Shown here piece by piece: positions 9,672 to 19,852 of a stretch of 64,000 nucleotides of DNA. The stretch lies in contig NZ_QJKI01000011.1 in assembly GCF_003201855.1 (NCBI RefSeq), positions 43,977 to 107,976 on the forward strand, written 5' to 3'. A program made the position numbers and the translations under genes. The notes under the pieces were generated by a model. That model was not told the origin of the DNA and made no database searches. It saw only the letters and a program-made list of their open reading frames with translations. Within the stretch, counting starts at the first letter, position 1. Every line of letters begins with the position of its first letter. The stretch is from Rivihabitans pingtungensis (GTDB taxonomy: Bacteria > Pseudomonadota > Gammaproteobacteria > Burkholderiales > Aquaspirillaceae).

Positions 9672-10160
9672 ATGGAAACGATCCGCAATTTCTTCAAGAC
9701 ATTCCTTCTCGTCGAGCTCGTCAAGGGCCTGGCGTTGACCGGTCGTCATTTCTTCCAGCGCAAGATCACTGTGCAGTTTCCGGAAGAAAAAACGCCGCAA
9801 AGCCCGCGTTTTCGCGGTTTGCATGCGCAGCGCCGCTACCCCAACGGGGAAGAGCGCTGCATCGCCTGCAAACTGTGCGAGGCGGTCTGCCCGGCCATGG
9901 CGATCACCATTGAGTCGGAACAGCGCGACGATGGCACCCGCCGCACTTCGCGTTATGAAATCGACCTGACCAAATGCATTTTCTGCGGCTTCTGTGAGGA
10001 GTCCTGCCCGGTGGATTCGATTGTGGAAACCCACATCCTCGAATACCACGGCGAAAAGCGCGGTGACCTGTATTACACCAAGCAAATGCTGCTGGCCGTC
10101 GGTGACCAATATGAAGCCGAGATCGCGAAAAACCGCGAGCTCGACGCCAAGTACCGTTAA
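9672..10160 (+). CDS. nuoI: NADH-quinone oxidoreductase subunit I
   Basis: A 162-residue ferredoxin-like subunit with two [4Fe-4S] clusters (N6a, N6b). Ligands are Cys63, 66, 69, 73 ([12 protein letters not shown]) and Cys102, 105, 108, 112 ([12 protein letters not shown]). An N-terminal amphipathic helix anchors it to the membrane. The ATG at 9672 is preferred; an in-frame GTG at 9663 would add three residues. The central block [18 protein letters not shown] is strongly typical of Neisseriales NuoI. Confidence 0.95.
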   Translation: METIRNFFKTFLLVELVKGLALTGRHFFQRKITVQFPEEKTPQSPRFRGLHAQRRYPNGEERCIACKLCEAVCPAMAITIESEQRDDGTRRTSRYEIDLTKCIFCGFCEESCPVDSIVETHILEYHGEKRGDLYYTKQMLLAVGDQYEAEIAKNRELDAKYR

Positions 10161-10169
10161 GGGGGCCAC

Positions 10170-10817
10170 ATGTCGTTCCAAGCATTTGTGTTCTACGTGC
10201 TCTCCGCCATCCTGGTGTTTGCCGGGGTGCGGGTGATCACGGCCAAAAACCCGGTGCACGCTGCGCTGTTCCTGGTGCTGGCGTTCTTTACCGCCTCGGG
10301 CCACTGGCTGCTGTTGCAGTCGGAGTTCCTGGCCATCTCGCTGGTGCTGGTGTATGTCGGCGCGGTGATGGTGTTGTTCCTGTTCGTGGTGATGATGCTC
10401 GACATCGACTTCGAGCAGCTGCGTGAAGGCTTCTGGCGCAATCTGCCGGTGGCCGGCACGGTGGCCGCCATCATGGTGGCGGAGATGGTGCTGATCCTGA
10501 CCAGTCCGGAGTCCAATCTGAACGGCTTCAAGGAGCCGGCGGCGCTGGCGGCGGACTACAGCAACGTCAAGGACCTGGGTCGTCAGATTTACACCACCTA
10601 TCTGTATCCGTTTGAACTCGCCGCCGTGCTGCTGCTGCTGGCGATTGTCGCGGCGATTGCGCTGACCATGCGCAAGCGCAAGGACACCAAGTGGGTGGAT
10701 CCGGCCGAACAGGTCAAAGTGCGTCGCAATGATCGCGTGCGCATGATCCAGATGGCTGCCGAACCGCGTGTGGAAGATCGCGGCGGCGACACCAATAACG
10801 ACAACGCAGCGGCCTGA
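10170..10817 (+). CDS. nuoJ: NADH-quinone oxidoreductase subunit J
   Basis: A 215-residue membrane subunit with five hydrophobic segments. The third, around [20 protein letters not shown], is the conserved pi-bulge helix of the family. The C-terminal 40 residues are charged and extend past the last membrane helix ([12 protein letters not shown]), as in other betaproteobacteria. It follows nuoI after 9 bp. Confidence 0.95.
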   Translation: MSFQAFVFYVLSAILVFAGVRVITAKNPVHAALFLVLAFFTASGHWLLLQSEFLAISLVLVYVGAVMVLFLFVVMMLDIDFEQLREGFWRNLPVAGTVAAIMVAEMVLILTSPESNLNGFKEPAALAADYSNVKDLGRQIYTTYLYPFELAAVLLLLAIVAAIALTMRKRKDTKWVDPAEQVKVRRNDRVRMIQMAAEPRVEDRGGDTNNDNAAA

Positions 10818-10852
10818 CCGCAGCAAGCCCTAATCCAAGCAAAGGGGGTACC

Positions 10853-11158
10853 GTGTTGACTCTGACGCATTACCTGGTGCTCGCCGCGATTCTGTTCGCG
10901 ATCAGCGTGCTGGGTATTTTTCTGAACCGCAAGAACGTGATTGTGCTGTTGATGGCGATCGAGCTGATGCTGCTCGCCGTGAACTACAACTTCATCGCCT
11001 TCTCGCACTATCTGTCCGACACTGCGGGTCAGATCTTCGTGTTCTTCATCCTGACCGTTGCCGCCGCTGAGTCGGCGATTGGTCTGGCCATCCTGGTGGT
11101 GTTGTTCCGCAATCTGCGCACGATCAACGTTGAAGACCTAGGCAGCCTCAAAGGCTAA
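10853..11158 (+). CDS. nuoK: NADH-quinone oxidoreductase subunit K
   Basis: A 101-residue subunit with three transmembrane helices, related to MrpC. Conserved Glu residues lie in helix 2 ([15 protein letters not shown]) and helix 3 ([13 protein letters not shown]), both part of the proton path. It starts with GTG at 10853 preceded by a strong AAAGGGGG Shine-Dalgarno sequence; a TTG immediately follows. Full length. Confidence 0.95.
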   Translation: MLTLTHYLVLAAILFAISVLGIFLNRKNVIVLLMAIELMLLAVNYNFIAFSHYLSDTAGQIFVFFILTVAAAESAIGLAILVVLFRNLRTINVEDLGSLKG

Positions 11159-11196
11159 AGACCAACCGGAATCCTAAGAAAAGAAGCTCGATAAGC

Positions 11197-13215
11197 ATGG
11201 AAATGAAAAGCTTGTACCTGCTGATTGCGCTGGCGCCCCTTGCGGGCTCAGCCATTGCGGGGTTATTGGGTTGGGCGATCGGCCGCGTTGCCGCGCACCT
11301 CGTCACCATTGGTGGCGTGGCGGTGTCGGCGGTGGGCGCTGTCTATGTGCTCAACGGTCTGCTCAACGGGGCGCCCACTTTCGATGGCCCGGTATACACC
11401 TGGCTGACGGTCGGCGGCATTGATTATTCGGTCGGTTTCCTGATCGACAACCTCACCGCCATGATGATGGTGGTGGTCACCAGCGTGTCGCTGATGGTGC
11501 ACATCTACACCATCGGCTATATGCATGAAGATCCGGGCTATCAGCGGTTCTTCAGCTACATCTCGCTGTTCACCTTCTCGATGCTGATGCTGGTGATGAG
11601 CAACAACTTCATCCAGCTGTTCTTCGGCTGGGAAGCGGTGGGTCTGGTGTCCTATCTGCTGATTGGTTTCTGGTTCAAGAAGCCGACGGCGATTTTCGCC
11701 AACCTCAAGGCTTTCCTGGTCAACCGCGTGGGTGACTTTGGCTTCCTGCTGGGCATCGGCATGGTGCTGGCCTACTTCGGCGGCTCGCTGCACTACGCCG
11801 ACGTGTTTGCCGCTGCGCCTGGCCTGGCTACGAAGACTGTGCAGATTTTCCCTGGCGTCGAATGGTCGCTGATGACGGTGACCTGCATCCTGCTGTTTAT
11901 CGGCGCGATGGGTAAATCCGCACAGTTTCCGTTGCACGTCTGGCTGCCGGACTCGATGGAAGGCCCGACCCCGATTTCTGCGCTGATCCACGCCGCCACC
12001 ATGGTGACGGCCGGCATCTTCATGGTGTCGCGCATGAGCCCGCTGTTCGAGCTGTCCGACACCGCGCTGTCCTTCATCCTGGTGATTGGTTCGATCACCG
12101 CGCTGTTCATGGGCTTTCTGGGCATCATCCAGAACGACATCAAGCGTGTGGTGGCTTACTCCACGCTGTCGCAGCTGGGCTACATGACCGTCGCCCTGGG
12201 CGTGTCCGCCTACCCGGTGGCCGTGTTCCACCTGATGACCCACGCCTTCTTCAAGGCCCTGCTGTTCCTTGGCGCCGGTTCGGTGATCATGGGCATGCAC
12301 CATGAACAAGACATGCGCCGCATGGGCGGTCTGTGGAAATACATGCCGGTGACTTGGTTCACCTCGCTGCTGGGCTCGCTGGCGCTGATTGGCACCCCGT
12401 TCTTTGCCGGCTTCTACTCCAAGGATTCGATCATCGAAGCCGTGGCCGCCTCGCATATTCCGGGCAGCAGCTTTGCGTACTTTGCTGTGGTGGCTGGCGT
12501 GTTCATCACTGCCTTCTATTCCTTCCGCATGTACTTCCTGGTGTTCCACGGTGAAGAGCGTTTCCGCCACGTGCATCATGACGACCATCATGGTCATCAC
12601 GACGATCACGGCCACGGTCATGCCCATGTGCCGCACGAATCGCCGTGGGTGGTGACCCTGCCGCTGGTGCTGCTGGCCATCCCGTCGGTGATCATTGGCT
12701 TCATCGCCATCGAACCGATGCTGTTCGGCGACTTCTTCAAGAACGTGATCTTCATCAATCACGAAGCCCATCCGGTGATGGAAGAGCTGGCGCACGAGTT
12801 CCACGGTGCGGTTGGCATGGGCGTGCATTCGCTGAGCACCCTGCCGTTCTGGCTGGCGCTGGGCGGTGTGGCCACGGCATGGCTGTTCTACATGAAGGCC
12901 CCGCAGATTCCGGCGATGTTCAAGGCCAAGCTGGGCGCCATCCACACCCTGCTGGAAAACAAATACTACCTCGACGACATCTACTTTGGCGTGTTCGCCA
13001 AGGGCTCGCGCGGCCTGGGCACCCTGCTGTGGAAGGTGGGCGACCAGCTGCTGATCGATGGCCTGTTGGTCAACGGTTCGGCCAAGGTGGTGGGGGCGTT
13101 CTCGGCTGTGGTGCGCAAGCTGCAAACCGGCTTCATCTACAGCTACGCGACCGCGATGATTATTGGCGTTCTTGGTCTCATGACGATCTGGTTTTCTGGC
13201 CTGATCGCCCACTGA
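11197..13215 (+). CDS. nuoL: NADH-quinone oxidoreductase subunit L
   Basis: A 672-residue antiporter-like proton-pumping subunit with about 16 transmembrane helices and the long lateral helix at its C-terminus. Conserved features are GWEAVGLVSYLLIGFW (Glu of the proton channel), the broken-helix Lys region MGKSAQFPLHVWLPDSMEGP, and HAFFKALLFLGAGSVI. A His-rich loop (VHHDDHHGHHDDHGHGHAHV, about residues 458-477) lies before helix 14; such loops recur in proteobacterial NuoL but vary in length. Confidence 0.97.
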   Translation: MEMKSLYLLIALAPLAGSAIAGLLGWAIGRVAAHLVTIGGVAVSAVGAVYVLNGLLNGAPTFDGPVYTWLTVGGIDYSVGFLIDNLTAMMMVVVTSVSLMVHIYTIGYMHEDPGYQRFFSYISLFTFSMLMLVMSNNFIQLFFGWEAVGLVSYLLIGFWFKKPTAIFANLKAFLVNRVGDFGFLLGIGMVLAYFGGSLHYADVFAAAPGLATKTVQIFPGVEWSLMTVTCILLFIGAMGKSAQFPLHVWLPDSMEGPTPISALIHAATMVTAGIFMVSRMSPLFELSDTALSFILVIGSITALFMGFLGIIQNDIKRVVAYSTLSQLGYMTVALGVSAYPVAVFHLMTHAFFKALLFLGAGSVIMGMHHEQDMRRMGGLWKYMPVTWFTSLLGSLALIGTPFFAGFYSKDSIIEAVAASHIPGSSFAYFAVVAGVFITAFYSFRMYFLVFHGEERFRHVHHDDHHGHHDDHGHGHAHVPHESPWVVTLPLVLLAIPSVIIGFIAIEPMLFGDFFKNVIFINHEAHPVMEELAHEFHGAVGMGVHSLSTLPFWLALGGVATAWLFYMKAPQIPAMFKAKLGAIHTLLENKYYLDDIYFGVFAKGSRGLGTLLWKVGDQLLIDGLLVNGSAKVVGAFSAVVRKLQTGFIYSYATAMIIGVLGLMTIWFSGLIAH

Positions 13216-13257
13216 GATGCCGACGGATACATTCAGAAAAACAGTTAGGTTGGGCTT

Positions 13258-14754
13258 ATGGTTGAGAATCTGTTAAGTCTGGCAATCTGGACGCCTATCG
13301 TGGCCGGGTTGCTGGTGCTGGCAACAGGAGGGGACAAAAATGCCGGTCTGGCGCGCTGGGTAGCGCTGCTGGGCTCGCTGGCCGGCTTTGTCGTCTCCAT
13401 CCCCCTGTTTACCGGCTTCCAGTCGCTGAACGGAGGCATGCAATTCGTGGAGAAAGCGCCATGGATTGCCAGCCTGAACATTCACTACTACCTGGGCGTG
13501 GACGGCATCTCGATGCTGTTCGTGGTGCTCAACAGCTTCACCACCGTCATGGTGGTGCTGGCTGGCTGGCAAGTGATCCAGCAACGTGTGGCGCAGTACA
13601 TGGCTGCCTTCCTGATCATGTCGGGCCTGATCAACGGCGCGTTTGCCGCGTTGGATGCGATCCTGTTCTACGTGTTCTTTGAAGCCATGCTGATCCCGAT
13701 GTACCTGATCATTGGTGTCTGGGGTGGCCCGCGCCGTGTGTACGCGTCGATCAAGTTCTTCCTGTACACCCTGCTGGGTTCCCTGCTGATGCTGGTGGCT
13801 TTTATCTACCTGTATCAAAAAGCCGGCCAGAGCTTTGAAATCCTGAAGTTCCACGCCCTGGCGATTCCGCTGTCGGTGCAGATCACCCTGTTCGTCGCCT
13901 TCTTCCTGTCGTTTGCGGTGAAGGTGCCGATGTGGCCGGTGCACACCTGGCTGCCGGATGCCCACGTGGAAGCGCCGACTGGCGGCTCCATGGTGCTGGC
14001 CGCCATTACCCTGAAGATCGGCGCTTACGGCTTCCTGCGGTTTGCCCTGCCGATTCTGCCGGACGCCTCGCGTGAGCTGGCTCCGCTGATGGTGGGCCTG
14101 TCGCTGGTCGCCGTGGTGTACATTGGCCTGGTGGCGCTGGTGCAGACCGACATGAAGAAACTGGTGGCGTACTCGTCGATCTCGCACATGGGTTTTGTCA
14201 CCCTGGGCATGTTCCTGTTCACCGGCAACCAGCTCAATCAGTGGGCCGTGGAAGGCGCGCTGGTGCAGATGGTGTCGCACGGTTTTGTGTCCGCCGCCAT
14301 GTTTATGTGCATCGGTGTGATGTATGACCGTCTGCACACCCGCAACATCGCCGACTATGGCGGTGTGGCCAACAAGATGCCGATTTTTGCCGCCTTCATG
14401 ATGCTGTTCGCCATGGCCAACTCCGGTTTGCCGGCCACCAGCGGCTTTGTCGGCGAGTTCATGGTGATCATGGGCGCCGTGCAGGTCAACTTCTGGGTGG
14501 CTGCCGCCGCCGCCACCACGCTGATCTTTGGCGCGGCTTACACCCTGTGGATGTACAAGCGGGTGATTTTTGGCGACGTTGGCAATTCGCACGTCGCCGA
14601 GATGGAGGACGTCAACAAGCGTGAATTCCTCGTGCTGGCCATTCTGGCTGTCGCGGTGCTGGGCATGGGTCTGCTGCCTGACCTGTTCGTGTCCAAGATG
14701 CACCTCTCGGTCAACGATCTGATCGCCCATGTGGCGCACAGCAAACTGCAATAA
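13258..14754 (+). CDS. nuoM: NADH-quinone oxidoreductase subunit M
   Basis: A 498-residue antiporter-like proton-pumping subunit with about 14 transmembrane helices. Landmarks are FFEAMLIPMYLIIGVWGGPRR (channel Glu), AFFLSFAVKVPMWPVHTWLPDAHVEAPT-type sequence (key Lys in the broken helix), and SSISHMGFVTLGMF. It lies 42 bp after nuoL and 14 bp before nuoN. Confidence 0.97.
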   Translation: MVENLLSLAIWTPIVAGLLVLATGGDKNAGLARWVALLGSLAGFVVSIPLFTGFQSLNGGMQFVEKAPWIASLNIHYYLGVDGISMLFVVLNSFTTVMVVLAGWQVIQQRVAQYMAAFLIMSGLINGAFAALDAILFYVFFEAMLIPMYLIIGVWGGPRRVYASIKFFLYTLLGSLLMLVAFIYLYQKAGQSFEILKFHALAIPLSVQITLFVAFFLSFAVKVPMWPVHTWLPDAHVEAPTGGSMVLAAITLKIGAYGFLRFALPILPDASRELAPLMVGLSLVAVVYIGLVALVQTDMKKLVAYSSISHMGFVTLGMFLFTGNQLNQWAVEGALVQMVSHGFVSAAMFMCIGVMYDRLHTRNIADYGGVANKMPIFAAFMMLFAMANSGLPATSGFVGEFMVIMGAVQVNFWVAAAAATTLIFGAAYTLWMYKRVIFGDVGNSHVAEMEDVNKREFLVLAILAVAVLGMGLLPDLFVSKMHLSVNDLIAHVAHSKLQ

Positions 14755-14768
14755 GAGGATAAATCACG

Positions 14769-16226
14769 ATGAGTTGGGCTGATTTGAACCTGATGCCGGC
14801 CTTGCCCGAGATCTTCTTGCTCTCGGCGGTGTCGGTCATCCTGGTGCTGGACCTCTTTCTTTCCGATAAACAACGCGGCATCACCTATTTGCTGTCCCTG
14901 CTGTCGCTGATTGGCTGTGCCGTCATCACCCTGACCACCAGCCAGCCGTTTCCGGAGCTGACCTTCAGCGGCATGTTCGTGGATGATCCGATGGCTGACC
15001 TGGCCAAGGTGGGCATGTATGTCGCCATGGGGGCCACCCTGGTGTACAGCCGTCAGTACATCGCCGACCGCGGCTTCTACCGTGGCGAGTTCTTCACCCT
15101 GTCGCTGTTCATGCTGTTGGGCATGATGGTGATGGTGTCCGCTCACCATTTCCTGACCCTGTATATCGGTCTGGAGCTGATGTCGCTGGCGCTGTACGCG
15201 CTGGTGGCCTTGCGCCGCGACTCGACGCAGGCGACTGAAGCGGCGATGAAGTACTTCGTGCTGGGCGCGCTGGCCTCGGGCATGCTGCTGTACGGCATGT
15301 CGATGGTGTACGGCGCTACCGGTTCGCTGGACATCGGCAAAATCGCTGCTGCGCTGACCAACGGCTCGGCCAATATGTCGCTGGCCATGTTTGGCCTGGT
15401 GTTCATCGTCGCTGGTCTGGCCTTCAAGCTGGGCGCTGTGCCGTTCCACATGTGGGTGCCTGACGTGTATCAGGGCGCACCGACCGCCGTCACCCTGCTG
15501 ATCGGCGGCGCGCCGAAGCTGGCGGCCTTTGTGTTCGTCGTGCGCATCCTGTCGCAAGGTCTGGAGCCGTTGGTGTCGCAATGGCAAGGCATGCTGGTGA
15601 TTCTGGCCGTGCTGTCGATGGCCATCGGCAACATCACCGCGATTGCCCAGACCAACCTCAAGCGCATGCTGGCGTATTCGACCATCTCGCACATGGGCTT
15701 TCTGGTGCTGGGCATTCTGGCCGGCACCCCGGCAGGCCTGTCCGCCTCGCTGTTCTACGCCGTGGTGTATGTGCTGATGTCGCTGGCCGGCTTTGGCGTG
15801 CTGTTGCTGCTGTCGCGCGCCGGTGTGGATTGCGAAACCCTGGACGACCTGAAGGGCCTGAACCGCAAAAACAGCTGGTACGCCTTCCTGATGCTGGTGG
15901 TGATGTTCTCCATGGCGGGCATTCCGCCGATGGTGGGCTTTAACGCCAAGCTGGCGGTGCTCAAGTCGGTGGTGGACATCGGCCTGATCTGGCTGGCCGT
16001 GGTGGGCGTGGTCTTCTCGCTGATTGGCGCTTTCTACTACCTGCGCGTGGTCAAGGTCATGTACTTTGACGAAGCGACTGACGCTGAGCCGGTGAGCCAG
16101 GTGGGTATGGACATGCGCGTGCTGCTGTCGGTGAACGCCATCGCTCTGCTGGTGCTGGGCATCGTGCCGGATGGTTTGTACTCCGTCTGCGTGGAAGCCA
16201 TGAAGCAATCGCTGCAAGTGCTGTAA
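14769..16226 (+). CDS. nuoN: NADH-quinone oxidoreductase subunit N
   Basis: A 485-residue antiporter-like proton-pumping subunit with about 14 transmembrane helices, last subunit of the complex. Landmarks are [20 protein letters not shown] (channel Glu), [21 protein letters not shown] (key Lys and Asp) and [15 protein letters not shown]. The nuo transcription unit is followed by a strong terminator at 16271. Confidence 0.97.
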   Translation: MSWADLNLMPALPEIFLLSAVSVILVLDLFLSDKQRGITYLLSLLSLIGCAVITLTTSQPFPELTFSGMFVDDPMADLAKVGMYVAMGATLVYSRQYIADRGFYRGEFFTLSLFMLLGMMVMVSAHHFLTLYIGLELMSLALYALVALRRDSTQATEAAMKYFVLGALASGMLLYGMSMVYGATGSLDIGKIAAALTNGSANMSLAMFGLVFIVAGLAFKLGAVPFHMWVPDVYQGAPTAVTLLIGGAPKLAAFVFVVRILSQGLEPLVSQWQGMLVILAVLSMAIGNITAIAQTNLKRMLAYSTISHMGFLVLGILAGTPAGLSASLFYAVVYVLMSLAGFGVLLLLSRAGVDCETLDDLKGLNRKNSWYAFLMLVVMFSMAGIPPMVGFNAKLAVLKSVVDIGLIWLAVVGVVFSLIGAFYYLRVVKVMYFDEATDAEPVSQVGMDMRVLLSVNAIALLVLGIVPDGLYSVCVEAMKQSLQVL

Positions 16227-16270
16227 AGTCGGCTTCTGGCTGGCACTTTTGCCCGCCAGTGCCGTCACAG

Positions 16271-16313
16271 GTCATGCCGTCCGCGCGCGAGCCCGGACGG
16301 CATGACTGTTTTT
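16271..16313 (+). terminator. Intrinsic terminator after nuoN
   Basis: A 13-bp perfect stem (16271-16283 with 16294-16306) around a 10-nt GC-rich loop, followed by TGTTTTTAT. It separates the 14 nuo genes from the DUF2818 gene 60 bp downstream, which must therefore be read by leakage or its own promoter. Confidence 0.85.
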
Positions 16314-16372
16314 ATATTCTTTGACGGTGGATTTGCCGGCCTGCGCGCCGGTAGACCAGAAGCGGGAGATTC

Positions 16373-16666
16373 ATGGAAACGCGTATGGCGATTGTGCTGC
16401 TGTGTGCGGCGCTGGCGGCAAATCTGCCGTTCATCCTCAACAAGGTGGCGGGCGTCTGGGCCGTGCCGCGCAAGCATGTCGGCTGGTGTTTGCTGGAGCT
16501 GGGCGTGTTGTACTTTGCCGTGGGCGGGCTGGCCTATCTGCTGGAAAGCCAGGTGTCGCCGGTGCATGTGCAAAAGTGGCAGTTTTATGTCACCACGTTC
16601 TCGCTGTTTCTGGTGCTGGCGTTTCCGGGGTTTATTGCCCGTTTTTTCTGGAAACGCCGCGCTTGA
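16373..16666 (+). CDS. DUF2818 family membrane protein
   Basis: A 97-residue protein with three predicted hydrophobic segments (about residues 5-20, 35-58, 68-90) and a basic end (FWKRRA). It matches the betaproteobacterial DUF2818 family, which is habitually placed right after nuoN; function is unknown. Position alone suggests a link to complex I assembly or stability, but the intervening terminator weakens the case for strict co-expression. It converges on the acyltransferase pair. Confidence 0.85.
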   Translation: METRMAIVLLCAALAANLPFILNKVAGVWAVPRKHVGWCLLELGVLYFAVGGLAYLLESQVSPVHVQKWQFYVTTFSLFLVLAFPGFIARFFWKRRA

Positions 16667-16688
16667 GCGCTTGCTGTGTGCTGTAAGC

Positions 16689-16735
16689 CCCAACAAAAAA
16701 CCGCCAGGCGATGTGACTGGCGGTTTTTTGTTGGG
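16689..16735. terminator. Bidirectional terminator
   Basis: A 19-bp perfect inverted repeat (16689-16707 with 16717-16735) with an A6 block in the left arm and a T6 block in the right arm, so it can terminate on both strands. It lies between the convergent DUF2818 gene and the acyltransferase at 16760. Confidence 0.9.
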
Positions 16736-16759
16736 TTTCGGGTGCGGCTGGCTGGCGGC

Positions 16760-17623
16760 TCAGTAAAAGCGCGCCTCACCTGGCGGTCGGGTCTTGAAGC
16801 GCTTGTGCAGCCAGTAATACTGGGAAGGGTCTTCCCGCACACGCTCCTCGATGAATGCATTCATGCGTCGGGTGTCGGCCACCACATCGTCTGTCGGGAA
16901 GTTTTCCCAGGCGGGGTAAAACTCCAGCTCATAGCGAAAGCCCACCCGTCGTGCCATGGCCGGCACCACTTTGGCCTTGGCCAGCGCCGAGATGCGCGAC
17001 AGCCCGGTGATGGTGGCGGCGTCTTCGGCAAAGAATTTCACAAACACCGAGTCGCGCGGGCCAAAGTCCTGGTCGGGCAGGTATAAAAATGGCGTATGGT
17101 CGCGCATGGCCTTGATGATGGAACGCAGCCCTTCCTGACGCGAGACGATCTTGGCGTTATTAAAGCGGCTGCGCCCTTGATACAACTGCTTATTCAGCAC
17201 CGGATTTTTCTGGTTGGAATACACGCTGACCAGCGCCTGCTCCAGATTCAGCCGGAACACACACAGCTCAAAGGCGATGAAGTGTGGATACAGGATGATG
17301 GTGTTGTGCTCAGCCTGATCGGTGAGATGGTGCAGGTTTTTCAGCGTCACCAGCCGGCGCAGCCGCGCCGGGCTGCCCCACCAGGCAATGCCGTATTCCA
17401 GCAGCGACTGCATCAGGTGCTGGCAGTGACGCAGGATAATGCGCCGGCGCGCCGACGGGCTCATGTCAGGAAAGCACAGTTGCAAATTGATCAGGCCAAC
17501 CCGGCGGCGCTCGCGCGCCAGCAGGTAGCCCAGCCAGCCCAGTACGCGGGCCAGCACGGCCAGCACCGGCACCGGCAGCCAGTGCAACAACCACAAAACA
17601 GCAAGGGCAAAACGGGTCATCAT
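16760..17623 (-). CDS. Lysophospholipid/lipid A acyltransferase (LpxL/HtrB family), second of tandem pair
   Basis: A 287-residue inner-membrane acyltransferase of the LpxL/LpxM family, which adds secondary acyl chains to lipid A. A hydrophobic N-terminal anchor (FALAVLWLLHWLPVPVLAVL) is followed by the conserved RRRVGLINLQLCFPDM segment and the catalytic H-x4-[DE] motif as HFIAFE near residue 113. The downstream block LPDQDFGPRDSVFVKFF is typical of LpxL. The start at 17623 overlaps the stop of the upstream acyltransferase gene (ATGA). Exact acyl specificity cannot be read from sequence. Confidence 0.88.
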   Translation of the reverse strand: MMTRFALAVLWLLHWLPVPVLAVLARVLGWLGYLLARERRRVGLINLQLCFPDMSPSARRRIILRHCQHLMQSLLEYGIAWWGSPARLRRLVTLKNLHHLTDQAEHNTIILYPHFIAFELCVFRLNLEQALVSVYSNQKNPVLNKQLYQGRSRFNNAKIVSRQEGLRSIIKAMRDHTPFLYLPDQDFGPRDSVFVKFFAEDAATITGLSRISALAKAKVVPAMARRVGFRYELEFYPAWENFPTDDVVADTRRMNAFIEERVREDPSQYYWLHKRFKTRPPGEARFY

Positions 17624-18522
17624 GGATTCGGGGTCTCGGCAGGGGCGACGCCGGCGGGCGTCTTGTAACGGTTGTAGCTCCACAGATACTGCGCTGGCGC
17701 CTGGCGAATCAGCTGCTCGACGGCTTGATTCAGTTTGGCGCCGTCCGTGGTCTTGTCGCCGGTGAACGGCTCAGACAGGCGGGCGATTTCCACCTCAAAG
17801 CCGCGTCCCCAGCCCAGGCGGCGGCCAAAAAACAGGATCACCTCCACGCCGTCCATTTGCGCCAGGCGCGGCGCCAGGGTCATGGTGTAGGCTGGGCGGC
17901 CAAAGAATGGCGCCCACACACCGTCTCCCTGGCCGGGGACCTGATCGGGCAGGATGATGGTGGTCTGGCGTGCCTTGAGGGTTTTCATCACCATGCGCAC
18001 GCCTGCGGCGGTGGCCGGCGCGGTCAGCCCGCCTTCACGCACGCGGCCGGCGTTCATCAAGGGTTCCAGCCAGGCCATTTTCGGCGGGCGATACATCGCC
18101 ATCAACTGGATTGGTTGCGGGCGCTTGATCAGCCGTTGCGACAGATAACGCCCGGCAATATCGTAATTGCCCAGATGCGGCGTGATGAAAATAATGCCCT
18201 TGTTTTGTGCCAGCGCCTCTTCCACAATGTGCCAGTTGTTACAGTTTTTCACCAAACGGGCGATAGAAGTCGGGGAGCGTCCCCAGGCGATCACCAACTC
18301 CAGCGCGCCCATGCCGGTGGCGCTGACCGCCTGGCGCAGCAAGCGGCGCTGACTGACGGCATCGGTCGCCAGGCCGCTTTGGGCCAGGTTTTCCCGCATG
18401 CGCGCCGCGTAGCGCGGCGAGCTGAGGTACACTAGCCAGCCCAGCGCAACGCCCACGGCCTGCAATACGGCCAAGGGCAGATGCGACAGGATTGAAAACA
18501 CAGCAATCAGCAATCTTGACAT
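17620..18522 (-). CDS. Lysophospholipid/lipid A acyltransferase (LpxL/HtrB family), first of tandem pair
   Basis: A 300-residue relative of the following gene, with an N-terminal membrane anchor (LLIAVFSILSHLPLAVLQAV) and the catalytic motif HLGNYD near residue 117. The later block LPDQVPGQGDGVWAPFFG resembles the LPDQ region of LpxL enzymes. The ATG at 18522 is chosen because it directly precedes the hydrophobic anchor and leaves a 68-bp divergent gap to metK. Two neighbouring paralogs upstream of metK are a common betaproteobacterial layout and probably add two different secondary acyl chains. Confidence 0.87.
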   Translation of the reverse strand: MSRLLIAVFSILSHLPLAVLQAVGVALGWLVYLSSPRYAARMRENLAQSGLATDAVSQRRLLRQAVSATGMGALELVIAWGRSPTSIARLVKNCNNWHIVEEALAQNKGIIFITPHLGNYDIAGRYLSQRLIKRPQPIQLMAMYRPPKMAWLEPLMNAGRVREGGLTAPATAAGVRMVMKTLKARQTTIILPDQVPGQGDGVWAPFFGRPAYTMTLAPRLAQMDGVEVILFFGRRLGWGRGFEVEIARLSEPFTGDKTTDGAKLNQAVEQLIRQAPAQYLWSYNRYKTPAGVAPAETPNP

Positions 18523-18590
18523 GACGAGCCAGCGGGAAATCGGACGCAAGATTTTACCCGAATCGGAATCACCCTTCAGGACATTACGCA

Positions 18591-19760
18591 ATGAGCGAGT
18601 ACCTCTTCACTTCGGAATCGGTTTCCGAAGGCCATCCGGACAAAGTCGCCGACCAAATCTCTGACGCCATCCTGGACGCCATCCTGGCTCAAGACAAATA
18701 CGCCCGCGTGGCGGCCGAAACCCTGGTCAACACCGGTCTGGTGGTGCTGGCCGGTGAAATCACCACCCACGCCAATATCGACTACATGGGCATCGCCCGC
18801 GAAACCATCCGCCGCATTGGCTACGACAGCTCGGATCTGGGCTTTGACGCCAAGGGCTGCGCCGTGCTGGTGGCCTACGACAAGCAATCGCCGGACATCG
18901 CCCAGGGCGTGAACGAAGGCGAAGGCCTGGATCTGGACCAGGGCGCTGGCGACCAGGGTCTGATGTTTGGTTATGCCTGCGACGAAACGCCGACGCTGAT
19001 GCCGTTCCCGATTTACTACGCCCACCGTCTGGTGCAGCGTCAGAGCGAACTGCGCAAGGACGGCCGTCTGCCCTGGCTGCGCCCGGACGCCAAGAGCCAG
19101 ATCACCTGCGTGTACGACAGCGAAACCGGCCTGCCCAAGGCCATCGACACCGTGGTGCTGTCTACCCAGCACACCCCGGAAATCGACCACAAGACGCTGA
19201 CCGAAGCGGTGATCGAAGACATCATCAAGCCGGTGCTGCCGGCGCACATGCTCACCGCCGACACCAAGTACCTGATCAACCCGACCGGCCGCTTTGTGAT
19301 TGGCGGCCCGATGGGCGATTGCGGTCTGACCGGCCGCAAGATCATCGTCGACACCTACGGCGGCGCAGCCCCGCACGGCGGCGGTGCCTTCTCCGGCAAG
19401 GATCCGTCCAAGGTGGACCGTTCCGCCGCCTATGCCGGCCGCTATGTGGCCAAGAACATCGTCGCCGCAGGTCTGGCGCGCATGTGCCAGGTGCAAGTGT
19501 CCTACGCGATTGGCGTGGCCAACCCGACCTCAATTTCGGTGGACACCTTTGGTACGGGCAAGCTGCCGAACGAGGCGATTGTCGAGCTGGTGAAGAAACA
19601 CTTCGACCTGCGTCCGAAGGGCATTGTGCAGATGCTGGACCTGTTGCGTCCGATCTACAGCAAGACCGCCGCTTACGGCCACTTTGGCCGTGAAGAGCCG
19701 GAGTTCAGCTGGGAAGCCACTGACAAGGCTGCTGCACTGCGCGCGGACGCCGGGCTGTAA
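18591..19760 (+). CDS. metK: S-adenosylmethionine synthetase
   Basis: A 389-residue cytosolic enzyme making S-adenosylmethionine from methionine and ATP. Visible motifs are [17 protein letters not shown] (ATP site), [17 protein letters not shown], and the phosphate-binding [19 protein letters not shown]. Full length for the family. It is followed by ahcY and metF, so the segment encodes most of the activated methyl cycle. No SAM riboswitch is visible in the short upstream gap. Confidence 0.97.
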   Translation: MSEYLFTSESVSEGHPDKVADQISDAILDAILAQDKYARVAAETLVNTGLVVLAGEITTHANIDYMGIARETIRRIGYDSSDLGFDAKGCAVLVAYDKQSPDIAQGVNEGEGLDLDQGAGDQGLMFGYACDETPTLMPFPIYYAHRLVQRQSELRKDGRLPWLRPDAKSQITCVYDSETGLPKAIDTVVLSTQHTPEIDHKTLTEAVIEDIIKPVLPAHMLTADTKYLINPTGRFVIGGPMGDCGLTGRKIIVDTYGGAAPHGGGAFSGKDPSKVDRSAAYAGRYVAKNIVAAGLARMCQVQVSYAIGVANPTSISVDTFGTGKLPNEAIVELVKKHFDLRPKGIVQMLDLLRPIYSKTAAYGHFGREEPEFSWEATDKAAALRADAGL

Positions 19761-19810
19761 TCTGCAATCGTTGTAATAAGCCTGCCGCTCGTCAGTGTAT
19801 GAGCGCAATG

Positions 19811-19840
19811 GGTGAACGCCGGCAAAATCCGGCGTTCACC
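19811..19840 (+). terminator. Hairpin after metK (possible weak terminator)
   Basis: A perfect 12-bp stem (GGTGAACGCCGG with CCGGCGTTCACC) and 6-nt loop lie 50 bp after the metK stop, but no T run follows on either strand. It could stabilise the metK mRNA 3' end or terminate weakly. It ends 12 bp before the ahcY -10 element. Confidence 0.4.
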
Positions 19841-19852
19841 AGCAAAATCCCG

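Noticed and set aside
6269..9724. Very long antisense reading frame (over 1,100 codons) across nuoG and nuoH
   Set aside because: It lies opposite genes with complete, motif-verified coding sequences; its His/Gln/Arg-rich composition is what high-GC codon bias produces on the opposite strand. The same applies to antisense frames across nuoD, nuoF, nuoL, nuoM, ahcY and the Z1 gene.
18523..18590. SAM riboswitch before metK
   Set aside because: The divergent gap is only 68 bp and no SAM aptamer core is visible; the only methyl-cycle riboswitch seen is the SAH element before ahcY.
19811..19840. Strong Rho-independent terminator for metK
   Set aside because: The stem is perfect but no T run follows on either strand, so it is kept only as a low-confidence hairpin.
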